A DNA stretch of 64,000 nucleotides from Flavobacterium sp. (lineage in GTDB: Bacteria; Bacteroidota; Bacteroidia; Flavobacteriales; Flavobacteriaceae), in the NCBI RefSeq assembly GCF_017744675.1, contig NZ_JAGIAV010000002.1, forward strand, positions 682,001-746,000. Direction: 5' to 3'. A program made the translations under genes and the position numbers. Position 1 is the first letter of the stretch, and every line of letters begins with the position of its first letter. The notes under the pieces are model-generated. The model did not search any database. It saw nothing but the letters and a program-made list of their open reading frames with translations, and was not told the DNA's origin. Below are positions 1 through 9,712 of the stretch, in pieces.

Positions 1-75
1 TTCCCCCTCTTGAGGTGGCACGTAAAGCATATTTTTAATAAGGTCATGAATCGATTTAGAAAAATTATTACTCAT
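1..75 (-). CDS. N-terminal fragment of a truncated polysaccharide-locus gene
   Basis: An ATG at 75-73 on the minus strand opens a reading frame of 25 codons that reaches the left window edge without a stop (starts MSNNFSKSIHDL, ends PPQEGE). It lies 127 bp downstream of the alpha/beta-hydrolase-like gene, in the same orientation as the whole polysaccharide operon, so it is probably the next gene of that operon. The pattern of a short amphipathic start followed by a loop resembles the N-termini of some DegT/DnrJ-type sugar aminotransferases such as the LegC group, but 25 residues are too few to decide. The existence of the frame is seen directly; its identity is a guess. Confidence 0.5.
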   Translation of the reverse strand, partial: MSNNFSKSIHDLIKNMLYVPPQEGE

Positions 76-202
76 AATTCTATTGAAATTTTATTAGCTA
101 TCAGCTGAAATTTAATTCTAAAAAGGATGAAAGAATAAAAATCATCAGTAATTGGTTAATCAATTCAGATCAAAAGGGAATTTAACCTTTATTGTTACTG
201 AA

Positions 203-1087
203 TTATTTATATTTTAAAAAATACTCCAATCCTTTCTTTTTAAATCGATCATATAACGCTTTTATAACAAATTTAAAAGTAGAAGTTACTCCAATCAAAC
301 TAATAGAGAAAATTATAGGGTGAAAGGTTTTGCTTGTTATAGCATCCAGTTTCTTTTGATCAAAAGCTAAAACATTAGGCAGATTTATTCTTAGAAAAGG
401 AAATCCATGATTGGAAGTTTTGAAACGTATAATTTTCAAATATTGTTTTGCTTTTGGACTGATAGCATTATACTGATCGATATCTATCTGCGAATTACAG
501 GATTGATAATAATAGTAATTGATATCTCCTCTAATAATATTAGACAAATCAAAAAAAACATTTCTGTCGATATCATCAGCCATTTTAAACAAAATTGGGT
601 TTATCAAAGCTGTTGAATTTTTCATTATCGTGTGCAAATTTAGTTGAGAGTTAAAAGCATATACTCTATCAGCTTTTAACAAAGTTCCAAATAAAATGGC
701 CGCATACCCCCCTGCTGAGCTTCCTACAGTATATATCTTGTACCCTTTTGTTTCAAGTTTTAAAAAGTCAAGAAGTTTATGAGGATTATCTAATCTTGAA
801 TTTATACCTCCTATGTACCATTGCTTACGAATATCACGAAGAAAAATATGCTTTTTAGCAAGCGGAAATTTATTTCGTTTCCATTCATACCTATCCTTTT
901 TAATAATTGAATTATCAAAGGCAGCTTTGGTATTGGGATAGTAAATATCATTACTACTAAAATAAATTATACATAAATTATCTTCTGCATTATCTAAAGT
1001 ATTAAATTCAATACTATAGTTATCGGTAGCAAATGCTTCTATAATTGAACGGGATTGAATTTGAAAAATTAATTGTTCTGTAACCAT
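203..1087 (-). CDS. Alpha/beta-hydrolase-fold protein of the polysaccharide locus, function unknown
   Basis: A 294-residue protein from the ATG at 1087. An in-frame ATG at 1123 would overlap the upstream glycosyltransferase by 55 bp, so the inner start (19 bp overlap) is preferred. The clearest signal is a nucleophile-elbow motif GSSAGG at about residues 122-127, and a late HGF motif could supply the catalytic histidine. No signal peptide or membrane segment is evident, so it probably acts in the cytoplasm. In this context a role such as removing or transferring an acyl group on the glycan or a precursor is possible but not shown. It is the last complete gene before the left edge. The base composition is very AT-rich like its upstream neighbours. 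Confidence 0.6.
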   Translation of the reverse strand: MVTEQLIFQIQSRSIIEAFATDNYSIEFNTLDNAEDNLCIIYFSSNDIYYPNTKAAFDNSIIKKDRYEWKRNKFPLAKKHIFLRDIRKQWYIGGINSRLDNPHKLLDFLKLETKGYKIYTVGSSAGGYAAILFGTLLKADRVYAFNSQLNLHTIMKNSTALINPILFKMADDIDRNVFFDLSNIIRGDINYYYYQSCNSQIDIDQYNAISPKAKQYLKIIRFKTSNHGFPFLRINLPNVLAFDQKKLDAITSKTFHPIIFSISLIGVTSTFKFVIKALYDRFKKKGLEYFLKYK

Positions 1088-1917
1088 AATTGAGGAAATA
1101 ATAACCGAATATGAATTGTACAAAAATGTTTACAGGCCCTAATTAAACCATAATTTTTATTTTCGAAAATAAAATAATAGTATGGATGACTGTTCCCTAA
1201 TGGAGAATACAAATTTTTTATACGTCTTGCTATTGGCACATTAACGGAGCACCAATCTGGCAGTTTATCATTCCTCTCACATGACCCAATAAAATTTGAT
1301 GTTATAAATGAGGATAAATTATTCTTTTTTATTTGTAAACCATAGTCAAAATCTCCTATAGCATGTGGAAATCTTTTATCTAAAAAGCCTACAATCTTAA
1401 AAACATAATCAGGTATCAGTACTACATTACCATTAAAACTATATACTTCTTGTATTTTTCCATTTGGAATTAACAAATTACCTTCTTTCGAATTTCCACC
1501 ATAGGATATTCTTTTTTCCTTTGCTGAAATTGTACTTCCTATAATAGCAGAAGAATGATTTGTCTCATTTGCTGCTTGTAATAAATCTGCAATTGCACTA
1601 TTAAACAAAAAAGTATCATCATTCAGCCACAAATAATAATCAAAATCTTTATGAGCTGCAGCTGTTTTCCATGCTAAACACATTCCCCTATTCCAATATA
1701 GATTTCCACTTCCTTTAATAATGTTTACTGAAGAAAATTGACTTTTAATTGCTTCTGCAGTACCATCTGTGGATGCATCATCTACTAAAAAAATTTCAAT
1801 AACAAATTTATCATTCAAATCTTTTTGTTTGTACAATCCTTGTAAACATTGCAAGGTTTTATCTTTTCTATTATGGCAAGTAATTAAAACTGCTATCGTA
1901 TTATTTTTAATATTCAT
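1069..1917 (-). CDS. Glycosyltransferase family 2 (GT-A fold)
   Basis: A 282-residue GT2-type enzyme that would add one sugar from a nucleotide-sugar donor to the growing repeat unit at the cytoplasmic face of the membrane. Family marks are the N-terminal strand with TCHNR (about 13-17), the nucleotide-binding VDDAST (45-50), the acceptor-side WNRGMCLAW (75-83), and LNDDT (98-102), which provides the DXD-like metal site. The WNRG and LNDDT spacing resembles rhamnosyltransferase-like GT2 proteins, though the donor cannot be read from sequence. It overlaps the following hydrolase-like gene, so the two are probably translated together. A 62-bp gap separates it from the Wzy-like gene upstream. 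Confidence 0.85.
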   Translation of the reverse strand: MNIKNNTIAVLITCHNRKDKTLQCLQGLYKQKDLNDKFVIEIFLVDDASTDGTAEAIKSQFSSVNIIKGSGNLYWNRGMCLAWKTAAAHKDFDYYLWLNDDTFLFNSAIADLLQAANETNHSSAIIGSTISAKEKRISYGGNSKEGNLLIPNGKIQEVYSFNGNVVLIPDYVFKIVGFLDKRFPHAIGDFDYGLQIKKNNLSSFITSNFIGSCERNDKLPDWCSVNVPIARRIKNLYSPLGNSHPYYYFIFENKNYGLIRACKHFCTIHIRLLFPQLWLQNN

Positions 1918-1979
1918 TATTTTTCAATTTCACTTACAATAATTATGAAGCATTATCAAGAGAGGTATTTTTTAGATAT

Positions 1980-3227
1980 TTAAAAAATACCTCTCTTTCT
2001 ATTTTCAAGTACAAGTTCTTTCTTAAAAAAAGGAAAACAGTAGGCACTTAAAACAAAAAATCCCCATGGAGCAAAACTTACTAACCCATTATTTGCAGAT
2101 CCAACAATAATGAAAGAACTAATAATTATAACTTTATCAAATAATGAAAATAATTTTAAGAACCTTCTTACATAATAATAATAAAGAAAAAACAATAGTA
2201 CTGTTATTGGTAATCCATAATAAATTATTAAAACAATATATGAATTCTCAACGCCTTCAGCACCTAACTTTTTCATAACTGAAATATAATTTGTACTATT
2301 ACCCATCCAAAAATCAATATCACTTATATAAGAAAAAGCATTAAAAACATCAAATCTTGCCTGTGCGCTTCCATCATTAATTTTTGATTTTATAATTCGA
2401 CCTCCTAAGCCATAGTCTACTACTGCAGTATAAATTAAGTATGAAAAAGTACAGAATATTGACAACAATAAAAAAGAAGTGGTCGTTGATGTATTTTTAT
2501 CTTTTAGAATATGTACAACGTAAATTATTAATAAAAAAAACCACATAATTATAGCTGCTCGTGCATTAAAGCATAGTAAGGCAATAAGTCCCAAAATCAA
2601 AAAAAATAATTTATTCATCAATTTCAGTGAGCTTATTGTAATAAACCCCATAATAACAGATAAACATAAGGCATTTGCTAAAGGATGTCCTAAAAAAGCA
2701 GTACTTCTAAATCCCCAGTCTTCCATGAAAATTCCATCCGAATCTTCTACATATGGAAATACATTGGTTAAAAATAATCTTTCATAAATTGCTAAAAAGC
2801 ATTCTAAAGTAAAAAATGATAATATTAGGTATCTAATAATTTTTCGATTTAATGAATTTTGCAATCCCAACAAAACCGATAACATTATTGGAATTATAAA
2901 AAAAATAATATGATTAATTTGCTCTGCTTGACCGATAAATATCTTAAAAAAAACAATCAACAAACCCGCTAAAATAATTTTAAATTCTTCCTTAAATCTC
3001 TTTATTAAATGACCTTTAGTATCTTTTACTATTTCCAAAAAAAATAATACTACCAAAATAAAAGAAGAATATGTACCTACCTGTTTAATTCCAATTTTAG
3101 CAGCAACTGAAGTGCTAATAAAAATATAAACAAATATTCCAACAAAAAGAACGTATTTCATTAAACAACTTATAATAATCGTTAATCTAATTATTTTTAC
3201 TTTGATGGACAAAAAACATTTATTCAT
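1980..3227 (-). CDS. O-antigen/polysaccharide polymerase (Wzy-like) membrane protein
   Basis: A 415-residue, almost wholly hydrophobic protein with roughly ten predicted membrane segments. A large loop follows the motif around GFRSTAFLGHPLANAL, where O-antigen polymerases and ligases of the PF04932 type carry a similar Gly/His/Pro-rich loop, and an NARAAIIMW segment lies further on. The likely role is joining repeat units at the periplasmic face after flipping by the Wzx protein encoded at 6915-8450. Wzy proteins vary so much that polymerase and ligase cannot be told apart by eye. The start is uncertain, because several in-frame Met codons precede the first hydrophobic helix. Confidence 0.75.
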   Translation of the reverse strand: MNKCFLSIKVKIIRLTIIISCLMKYVLFVGIFVYIFISTSVAAKIGIKQVGTYSSFILVVLFFLEIVKDTKGHLIKRFKEEFKIILAGLLIVFFKIFIGQAEQINHIIFFIIPIMLSVLLGLQNSLNRKIIRYLILSFFTLECFLAIYERLFLTNVFPYVEDSDGIFMEDWGFRSTAFLGHPLANALCLSVIMGFITISSLKLMNKLFFLILGLIALLCFNARAAIIMWFFLLIIYVVHILKDKNTSTTTSFLLLSIFCTFSYLIYTAVVDYGLGGRIIKSKINDGSAQARFDVFNAFSYISDIDFWMGNSTNYISVMKKLGAEGVENSYIVLIIYYGLPITVLLFFLYYYYVRRFLKLFSLFDKVIIISSFIIVGSANNGLVSFAPWGFFVLSAYCFPFFKKELVLENRKRGIF

Positions 3228-3362
3228 TTTTGAATCACCAAATCCAAAAAGTAATATTAACTACATATACTATGAAAAAAAATTATGATAAAAATTATAA
3301 AATAAACGCAATCCTAAAGAGCCAAAAATTGAAGTTTTAATTTCGTTTAATTATTGTTTTAT

Positions 3363-4490
3363 TTACCTAAAAACCTGATTTTTATAATAAAGATTATAGA
3401 TACTCGAAACATTATTTTGCATTTTATATTTATCGTTAATCAATTTATTAGCACTTTCAATAACATTTAATGCTTTATTGCTTTTTTCATGTCTTATTTC
3501 AATCACCTTTTTTGAAAGTTCGCGAAAATCTTCAGGAATCAAAAAGCTATTATTCCCTTCCTTATTAAAGTCCCTCAAACCTTGTACATCATATAATATC
3601 GTTGGTATTTTGCAAGCCATAGCCTCAATTGTAGTAATAGAAATCCCTTCAAATCTACTTGTCATAATATAAATATCAGAGGCGATAAGAAATTTTCTAA
3701 CATCTAGTTGATTTCCACAAAATCTCATTAAATGATTTACTCCAAGTTCCTCGGCCAAATTTCTTTCTTCTGTCCCAGAACATCCTTCTCCAAGATGCAA
3801 ATAGAGTACATCAGGGATTACTTGCTTAATTAAGGATAAAGCTTTAATTATTTCTGAATGTCGTTTAACTTCATTACACCCACCAACAGAAATCAGTACC
3901 AGAGTTTTAGAACTAATACCTAAATCTCTGCGTAGTAGTTCTTTCTCATTTTCTTTGGCTGGATAATACCTTAAATTACTATACCAATTATATATTTTAG
4001 TTGTTTTATTCCTGTAAAATTTTAGTTCATGGTTATAGACAGAATCACTAATACTCTGAAATTTACATTTAAATAGATTTTTTATTAACCACCTTTGAAA
4101 ACAATGATATGGAAAAGTAAAAAAATGAGTTGGGAAAACGCTATGAAAAGTATACACTGATGAAATCTTCGATTTCCAAGCACAAAAAGAAAATCCTAAT
4201 CGAGCTCTCGAACTATGAATATGAATAACATCAAATTGCTCCTCTTTCAAAACTTTAATAATCCGCTTAAAATATTTAATAGAACTTATTATTTTCTTCG
4301 ATGGTGGAATTGGATAATGAAGTACATCGTAACCTGCTTTTTCAAAATTAATTGCAAACTCGCCTAATTCATCAGCTATCGCCATAACTGATAATTTACA
4401 ACCTTTTTCCTGAAATTCAGAAGCAGCGTCAACGTACATAATTTCTGCACCAGAAAACTTTAAACTATAGAGAACATGAAGTACTTTCAT
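3363..4490 (-). CDS. Glycosyltransferase family 4 (GT-B fold)
   Basis: A 375-residue GT4-type protein. The N-terminal half has the GGSP-like acceptor-domain pattern (LKFSGAEIMYVDAA near residue 10) and an IHIHSSRARLG segment near 95. The C-terminal half carries the donor-binding pattern SRFEGISITTIEAMA followed by a short loop and VQGL, in the last third. It would transfer a sugar to a lipid-linked intermediate in the cytoplasm. Its ATG immediately follows the stop codon of the acyltransferase-3 gene with no gap, which indicates translational coupling. The donor sugar is not determinable; GDP-fucose made by gmd/fcl is one candidate pool. Confidence 0.85.
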   Translation of the reverse strand: MKVLHVLYSLKFSGAEIMYVDAASEFQEKGCKLSVMAIADELGEFAINFEKAGYDVLHYPIPPSKKIISSIKYFKRIIKVLKEEQFDVIHIHSSRARLGFSFCAWKSKISSVYTFHSVFPTHFFTFPYHCFQRWLIKNLFKCKFQSISDSVYNHELKFYRNKTTKIYNWYSNLRYYPAKENEKELLRRDLGISSKTLVLISVGGCNEVKRHSEIIKALSLIKQVIPDVLYLHLGEGCSGTEERNLAEELGVNHLMRFCGNQLDVRKFLIASDIYIMTSRFEGISITTIEAMACKIPTILYDVQGLRDFNKEGNNSFLIPEDFRELSKKVIEIRHEKSNKALNVIESANKLINDKYKMQNNVSSIYNLYYKNQVFR

Positions 4491-5567
4491 TTATTTTTTG
4501 CTTAAAATATTTGCAAATTTATTTCCTTCCGAAATCATTTTTAATTCAATATAATTATAAGATAAATAGCTCAAAAAAAACGAGATTACCAAAGCGCAGA
4601 TTCCACATAATAAAAGGGAATTTAGATATGGATATAGTAGTGAGCAACAAATCAATAAAACAGGTAAATGCAATAAATAAAAACTATAAGAGATTTTACC
4701 TAAAAACTGTACTGCCTTAAGATTAAATATTTTTTTTAACAAATCAGAATTAATAGTTAAAACTATTAACAATGCAGATCCTAATCCAGAAAAGTGAACT
4801 GATAAAGCTTCTGAATACAACGGTATAATTGGACATATATATCGATTTCCAAAAAACAAAATTGAAATTACTAAAAGAATATATATACACATATTATTAA
4901 CTGCCGACAGATAAGTTGAAATTTCTTTGATCTTAGTATATGTAACCAAACCTAGAAAGAATTCAGGCAGATAATAAAATTTATCTGAACATATGGATAG
5001 GGAATATATAAAGAGCGTTATAAAAAAGATAAATAAAACAGATCTTTTTCCTTTAAAAAAATACAAAATTAATGGTATAAACAGAGACATTTTAATTTCA
5101 ATAGCTAATGACCAAATAACTGGATTTATCAATCGGGTATTAAAAGGCAAAACTAGCGCAAAGTGTTTTAGAACATCTAAGAATCCGATATGGTCAATCC
5201 AAAATGATTGAGCCCAAACACTTAAACCTTTTAAATTATTGTGATTATAAAAAAGTAACAATAAAGCACAAAAAACAATCGAAAAATAATACGCTGGGTA
5301 AATTCTAAAAATGCGTTTTATTAAATATTCAAAATATGTTCTTTTTGATTTTAAAACTGAAAGTGTTAGTACAAACCCGGACAATACAAAAAAAAGAGTT
5401 ACAGCAGCTGAACCATCCCAAAAAATCCTTATCCAAGAATTCTGAATATAAGATACTTTCTCCGTTTCATAATAAAAACCAATAAAATGAGAAAAGAAAA
5501 CCATCAGAGCTGCTATCCCCCTTAATCCATCTAATTCTGAAAACCTTCTATACTCAATATCAGCCAT
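4491..5567 (-). CDS. Acyltransferase-3 family membrane protein (OafA-like)
   Basis: A 358-residue multispanning membrane protein of the acyltransferase-3 family, which typically O-acetylates sugars of surface glycans. The N-terminus shows the family signature RRFSELDGLRGIAALMVF followed by SHF, with His27 the likely catalytic residue. About ten hydrophobic segments follow, including LFFVLSGFVL and a later NPVIWSLAIEIK segment typical of the family. It overlaps the upstream GT4 gene by 8 bp and abuts the downstream GT4 gene exactly, so it belongs firmly to the operon. No periplasmic SGNH domain is attached, unlike two-domain members. The acyl group and target sugar are unknown. Confidence 0.88.
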   Translation of the reverse strand: MADIEYRRFSELDGLRGIAALMVFFSHFIGFYYETEKVSYIQNSWIRIFWDGSAAVTLFFVLSGFVLTLSVLKSKRTYFEYLIKRIFRIYPAYYFSIVFCALLLLFYNHNNLKGLSVWAQSFWIDHIGFLDVLKHFALVLPFNTRLINPVIWSLAIEIKMSLFIPLILYFFKGKRSVLFIFFITLFIYSLSICSDKFYYLPEFFLGLVTYTKIKEISTYLSAVNNMCIYILLVISILFFGNRYICPIIPLYSEALSVHFSGLGSALLIVLTINSDLLKKIFNLKAVQFLGKISYSFYLLHLPVLLICCSLLYPYLNSLLLCGICALVISFFLSYLSYNYIELKMISEGNKFANILSKK

Positions 5568-6738
5568 TTACTTTTTCCTTCACTTTATAAATCTCTTCGA
5601 TATAGGCATCAATTACAACGTCCTCCGAAAATCTTTCTTTTGTCGCTAATCTTGCTTCTTTAGAAAAACTATTATATTCGCTTAATACCTTTTCTATTCC
5701 GTTTAATATATCATTTACATTATTTATATCAACAAGAACCCCTCCTCCTCGACTTAAAACCCATGGTATACCACCAGATTTACTTCCTGCAACAACAGGA
5801 ATTCCCATTGCCATACTTTCAATCAGTACCATCCCAAAGGACTCTTCTTTTGAGGTATGCAAGAGGATGTGGCAATCGGACAAAGCTTGCCGTAATTTTA
5901 AAGGTGAAAAAATACCATGAAAATAAACTTGCTCAGAAATACCTTTTTCTTCAGCCCAAGTATTTGCTATACCTCCTTTTTCGTGATCGTTACCAAAAAG
6001 ATGTAGTTCAGCTATATTAGTTTTTTTAAATTCTGCAAAAGCCTCTATTCCAATTTTTACATTCTTGCTTGAATTAAAACTATTGTTTATCATCGCAATT
6101 TTAACACCTCTATTAATCTCACGAATTCTATTAAAATCGAAATATTCCTTCGTAACAAAATTGGGTATAACTTTAATACTAGTTTTGCTATGCCTTGTTA
6201 TGCCTTTTCCTGTTTCAGGAGATACCGTGGTAAAATAATTGCCTTTTCGATAAACAATTTTGGCCATTAAAAATCTAATAAATCTATATAAATTAGTATT
6301 TAATTTTAAAATTCTCAATGGGTCATCATGACAAGTTACTAAGCAAGGAATATTTGATGATAAAGCCCCCCAAGCCCACTCATACTGCCAGTGTGCATGA
6401 ATTACATCGGGACAAACTCTATTTATTTTATTTTTTAAAAAGTTACGCTCAATTTTAAAAAAATCTAAGCATCTATCTCTTACTCTTTTTCTAAACGGAC
6501 CTATATATATTGAAAAATTTCCCTCATGATATTCAAACCCTTTATCACTTTCAATTTCAGGACTTAATGAAAAAACTGAAACTTTATATCCCCGATTTAA
6601 TAAAGCATTAATTTCTAAATTAACTGGAGATCCTCCCATACCAGTTGGCCAATTACTACGATTTTCAGTACATTTAATGTTCAATGATGGTAAATACACA
6701 GGTCCAGAAATACCAATATGTAAATTATTTTCAATCAT
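5560..6738 (-). CDS. Glycosyltransferase family 4 (GT-B fold)
   Basis: A 392-residue GT4 protein. The acceptor domain contains GGSPVNLEINALLNRGY near residues 36-52 and VIHAHWQYEWAWGAL near 113-127. The donor domain contains PNFVTKEYF, then HTSKEESFGMVLIESMA, with the EX7E-type glutamates expected for retaining GT4 enzymes, followed by a GGIPWVL segment. It is a second GT4 flanking the acyltransferase-3 gene, which it overlaps by 8 bp. It probably adds a different sugar of the same repeat unit. A 176-bp gap to the upstream flippase gene shows no clear promoter. Donor and linkage cannot be inferred. Confidence 0.87.
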   Translation of the reverse strand: MIENNLHIGISGPVYLPSLNIKCTENRSNWPTGMGGSPVNLEINALLNRGYKVSVFSLSPEIESDKGFEYHEGNFSIYIGPFRKRVRDRCLDFFKIERNFLKNKINRVCPDVIHAHWQYEWAWGALSSNIPCLVTCHDDPLRILKLNTNLYRFIRFLMAKIVYRKGNYFTTVSPETGKGITRHSKTSIKVIPNFVTKEYFDFNRIREINRGVKIAMINNSFNSSKNVKIGIEAFAEFKKTNIAELHLFGNDHEKGGIANTWAEEKGISEQVYFHGIFSPLKLRQALSDCHILLHTSKEESFGMVLIESMAMGIPVVAGSKSGGIPWVLSRGGGVLVDINNVNDILNGIEKVLSEYNSFSKEARLATKERFSEDVVIDAYIEEIYKVKEKVNG

Positions 6739-6914
6739 ATCCTAAAGTGAAATATTTCATTATGTAACTGTCTAAGAAAAATTAATGTTAATTAGTTGAG
6801 CCATTTTAAATTTTTATTAATTCTAATCGACCTTACATTCTCCATTAATAAGAAACAATTAAGTACATTCCAACAAGTCAACAGAGTTGTGCAATTCAAA
6901 AATCGCTTAATTAT

Positions 6915-8450
6915 TTATTTTATTAAACTCATTTTCTTAAGCACATTTTTTAGCATTAAACTGATATTAGTTTTTTCACTTGAAGTTAAACCTACAAACC
7001 AAACAATAGGAAAAAAAGTTCCAATACTGATTAGAACAACTAAAATTAAACGTACAAGTCCCTCAGGTAAAAACAAAAAAGGAATTATTGATGAAGCAAA
7101 AACTCCTAAAAGCACTAAAACCGACGGCAGCACAATTTGCCTATAAAAAAAGGATACAGGCAAATCACAGTAAACTTTTGAGTAATAAACATTAAATACT
7201 CCTGTTATAATTGAAAAGAAAATAGTAATAATGTATAAAAAATAAGGAGGTAACCCGAATTGAAAGGCAAAAAATGATAATATAAGTGGTAAGATATAAA
7301 GTACTGAAACTATTACTTCATATTTTCTAATATTTCCTACTGCCGCAATTATGCTAATCAAAGTGATAAAGATTTGATCAATTAAGCTTTTTATCAAAAA
7401 TAAGCGACAAAACACTATGGCAAACTCAGGTATATTTTTTAGCCATAATTTAAAAATAAAAGGCATTTCTATAAAAGCAGGAATTACAAAAAACATTAAT
7501 AGGAAAAAAGAAATTTTACTTCCTCTCATTGCCGCTTCAAGCATTAATTCTCTGTTTCCCGCCCCTTCACTTTTGCTGATCATTGGATTTAGAGCTTTCA
7601 ACATTGTTGATGCAAAAGCTCCAAGCTGACCATTTATTTGTATAGAAATGCCTTGAGCTGCATTTACAGCTGTACCGAAAAACATATTAAGTAAAATTCC
7701 TTGCCCATACGAACCAATCATACTACTTGAACAACCAAATAATGACCATCCAGCAAAAAAAGTCATTTCTTTAAATAATGATTTATTAAAATATTTTCTA
7801 ATATTAATGATCACTTCTTTGTATTTATAATGGCAATAAATCTGCCTGATAACTAACAATAAAACAGACAATAGTGCAATCAAAAAGCCATAAATAATTA
7901 ATTTATCTGAAGAAACATACGAGATATAGATGGCGATACCTAATTTAATAAAAGTTTCTGCAATTCCTAAAATTGCAACAAGCAGCATATTTTCATGAGC
8001 GTTAATTACAGCATCATAAGGTACTGATACGATTGTAAAGAAAGTATTAATAACTAAAAAATGAAAAATAAACTTAGCTGCTTCCATACGAGTAATAGGT
8101 ATTTTCAAAATATAATCAAACAGAAAATAACCCACAATCTCTAAAAGTAAAACTGCCAAAATTGCTGTTAATAAATGTAGAACCAAACTAACATTGAAAA
8201 TATATTTTTGTTTTTCACTATTTCCCTCACCTTCAGCAAATGACATGAATCGTTGTGTAGCTCCAGTCATTGCATTGTTTAAAAACATAAGCATAGTAAT
8301 GGCTCCTCCCACTAAATTAAAAATGCCAAAATCATTTACCCCAAGAGCAGTTAATATAAGGCGCGTGGAATAAAGCGAAATAAAAACAGTAATTGCCATA
8401 CGAGCATATAATATACCTGTATTTTTAATTACCCTTTTTGCTGCCTGCAT
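6915..8450 (-). CDS. Polysaccharide flippase, Wzx/MOP superfamily
   Basis: A 511-residue membrane protein with about 12-14 predicted helices. The first carries the typical NTGILYARMAITVFISLYSTRL start of Polysacc_synt proteins, followed by GVNDFGIFNLVGG and a MTGATQRFMS segment also found in many Bacteroidetes lipopolysaccharide biosynthesis proteins. It would flip undecaprenyl-linked repeat units from the inner to the outer leaflet for the Wzy-like polymerase encoded at 1980-3227. Its position inside a glycosyltransferase operon supports export of a glycan rather than drug efflux. It is very AT-rich, unlike gmd and fcl next door. Confidence 0.85.
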   Translation of the reverse strand: MQAAKRVIKNTGILYARMAITVFISLYSTRLILTALGVNDFGIFNLVGGAITMLMFLNNAMTGATQRFMSFAEGEGNSEKQKYIFNVSLVLHLLTAILAVLLLEIVGYFLFDYILKIPITRMEAAKFIFHFLVINTFFTIVSVPYDAVINAHENMLLVAILGIAETFIKLGIAIYISYVSSDKLIIYGFLIALLSVLLLVIRQIYCHYKYKEVIINIRKYFNKSLFKEMTFFAGWSLFGCSSSMIGSYGQGILLNMFFGTAVNAAQGISIQINGQLGAFASTMLKALNPMISKSEGAGNRELMLEAAMRGSKISFFLLMFFVIPAFIEMPFIFKLWLKNIPEFAIVFCRLFLIKSLIDQIFITLISIIAAVGNIRKYEVIVSVLYILPLILSFFAFQFGLPPYFLYIITIFFSIITGVFNVYYSKVYCDLPVSFFYRQIVLPSVLVLLGVFASSIIPFLFLPEGLVRLILVVLISIGTFFPIVWFVGLTSSEKTNISLMLKNVLKKMSLIK

Positions 8451-8567
8451 TAAATATTTTCATTAGTGATTATTACTTACTATGATTTACTACATAAAAT
8501 GTTAAGATTTTTTTTATTTTCTACTCTTAACATTTTTGCTTTTATGGCTATCTACAATGCTAATTCC

Positions 8568-9650
8568 TTAAAATAACTTCAAATCACTTACCATCATCTC
8601 TTTTACCAAAGCAGGTAAATCATATTGAGGTTTCCATCCCAACTTTGTTTTAGATTTTGTAGGATCGCCAATAAGAAGATCTACTTCTGTTGGGCGGTAA
8701 TACTCTGGATCTACACGTACTACTACTTTTCCAGTTTCTAATTGATATAATGGGTTATTACAAGATGACACCTTTGCCACTTCACTTTCGTTTTCTCCTT
8801 CAAAAGTTAGTTCTATACCAACTTCTGCAAAAGCCATAATCACAAAATCTCGAATATAAGTAGTAACGCCTGTTGCAATTACATAATCTTCTGGAGTTTC
8901 TTGCTGTAAAATTCTCCACATCGCTTCAACATAGTCTTTGGCATGCCCCCAGTCTCTTTGTGAATTCAGATTACCTAGATAAAGGCATTCTTGTTTTGCT
9001 TTAGCAATTGCTGCCGTTGCCATAGTAATTTTACGTGTTACAAAAGTTTCACCGCGTCTTGGAGATTCGTGATTGAACAAAACACCATTACAGGCAAACA
9101 TATTATAAGCTTCGCGGTAATTTTTTGTTATCCAAAAACCATAAATTTTAGCGGCACCGTATGGAGACCTTGGATAAAACGGTGAATTTTCATCATATAG
9201 CCCTTTTTCATTTTTATTTTCGGTCATTCCACCGTAAAGCTCTGATGTTGAAGCCTGATAAATTCTTGTTTTCTTTTCTAATCCCAAAATTCTAACAGCT
9301 TCCAAAATTCTTAATGTGCCTATACCATCTACATTTGCTACGTACTCTGGAGAATCAAAAGATACTTTTACATGAGACATTGCGCCGAGATTATAAATTT
9401 CGTCTGGTTGCACTTCCTGAATAATTCTAATAATATTAGTAGAATCAGTTAAATCACCATAATGCAATTTAAAATTGACATGAGATTCATGCTGGTCTTG
9501 ATAAAGATGATCGATTCTTTGTGTGTTAAAAGAAGATGCTCGTCTTTTGACACCATGAACCTGATATCCTTTTTCTAATAATAATTCAGCCAAATATGAC
9601 CCATCCTGACCTGTAATTCCTGTTAGAAGTGCTACTTTTTGTGTGCTCAT
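8568..9650 (-). CDS. gmd: GDP-mannose 4,6-dehydratase
   Basis: A 360-residue SDR-type enzyme converting GDP-D-mannose to GDP-4-keto-6-deoxy-D-mannose, the first step to GDP-L-fucose. The NADP-binding loop is GITGQDG (11-17), the catalytic Ser/Thr region is STSELYG (134-140), and the catalytic pair lies in YGAAK (164-168). [11 protein letters not shown] segment matches the Gmd substrate loop. Length is normal. The partner fcl lies 62 bp upstream in the same direction, so both steps of the pathway are present. Base composition and codon use look closer to the chromosomal core than to the downstream glycosyltransferase genes. Confidence 0.96.
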   Translation of the reverse strand: MSTQKVALLTGITGQDGSYLAELLLEKGYQVHGVKRRASSFNTQRIDHLYQDQHESHVNFKLHYGDLTDSTNIIRIIQEVQPDEIYNLGAMSHVKVSFDSPEYVANVDGIGTLRILEAVRILGLEKKTRIYQASTSELYGGMTENKNEKGLYDENSPFYPRSPYGAAKIYGFWITKNYREAYNMFACNGVLFNHESPRRGETFVTRKITMATAAIAKAKQECLYLGNLNSQRDWGHAKDYVEAMWRILQQETPEDYVIATGVTTYIRDFVIMAFAEVGIELTFEGENESEVAKVSSCNNPLYQLETGKVVVRVDPEYYRPTEVDLLIGDPTKSKTKLGWKPQYDLPALVKEMMVSDLKLF

Positions 9651-9712
9651 TAATTTGAGTTATTTTTTGAAGAATAAAGCAATGACTTATAATTAGTCGC
9701 AAATACGCCTTA

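Noticed and set aside
6796..7146. Plus-strand frame of 116 codons
   Set aside because: Its second half lies antisense to the 3' end of the flippase gene and its first half is low-complexity AT-rich sequence; no domain or promoter.
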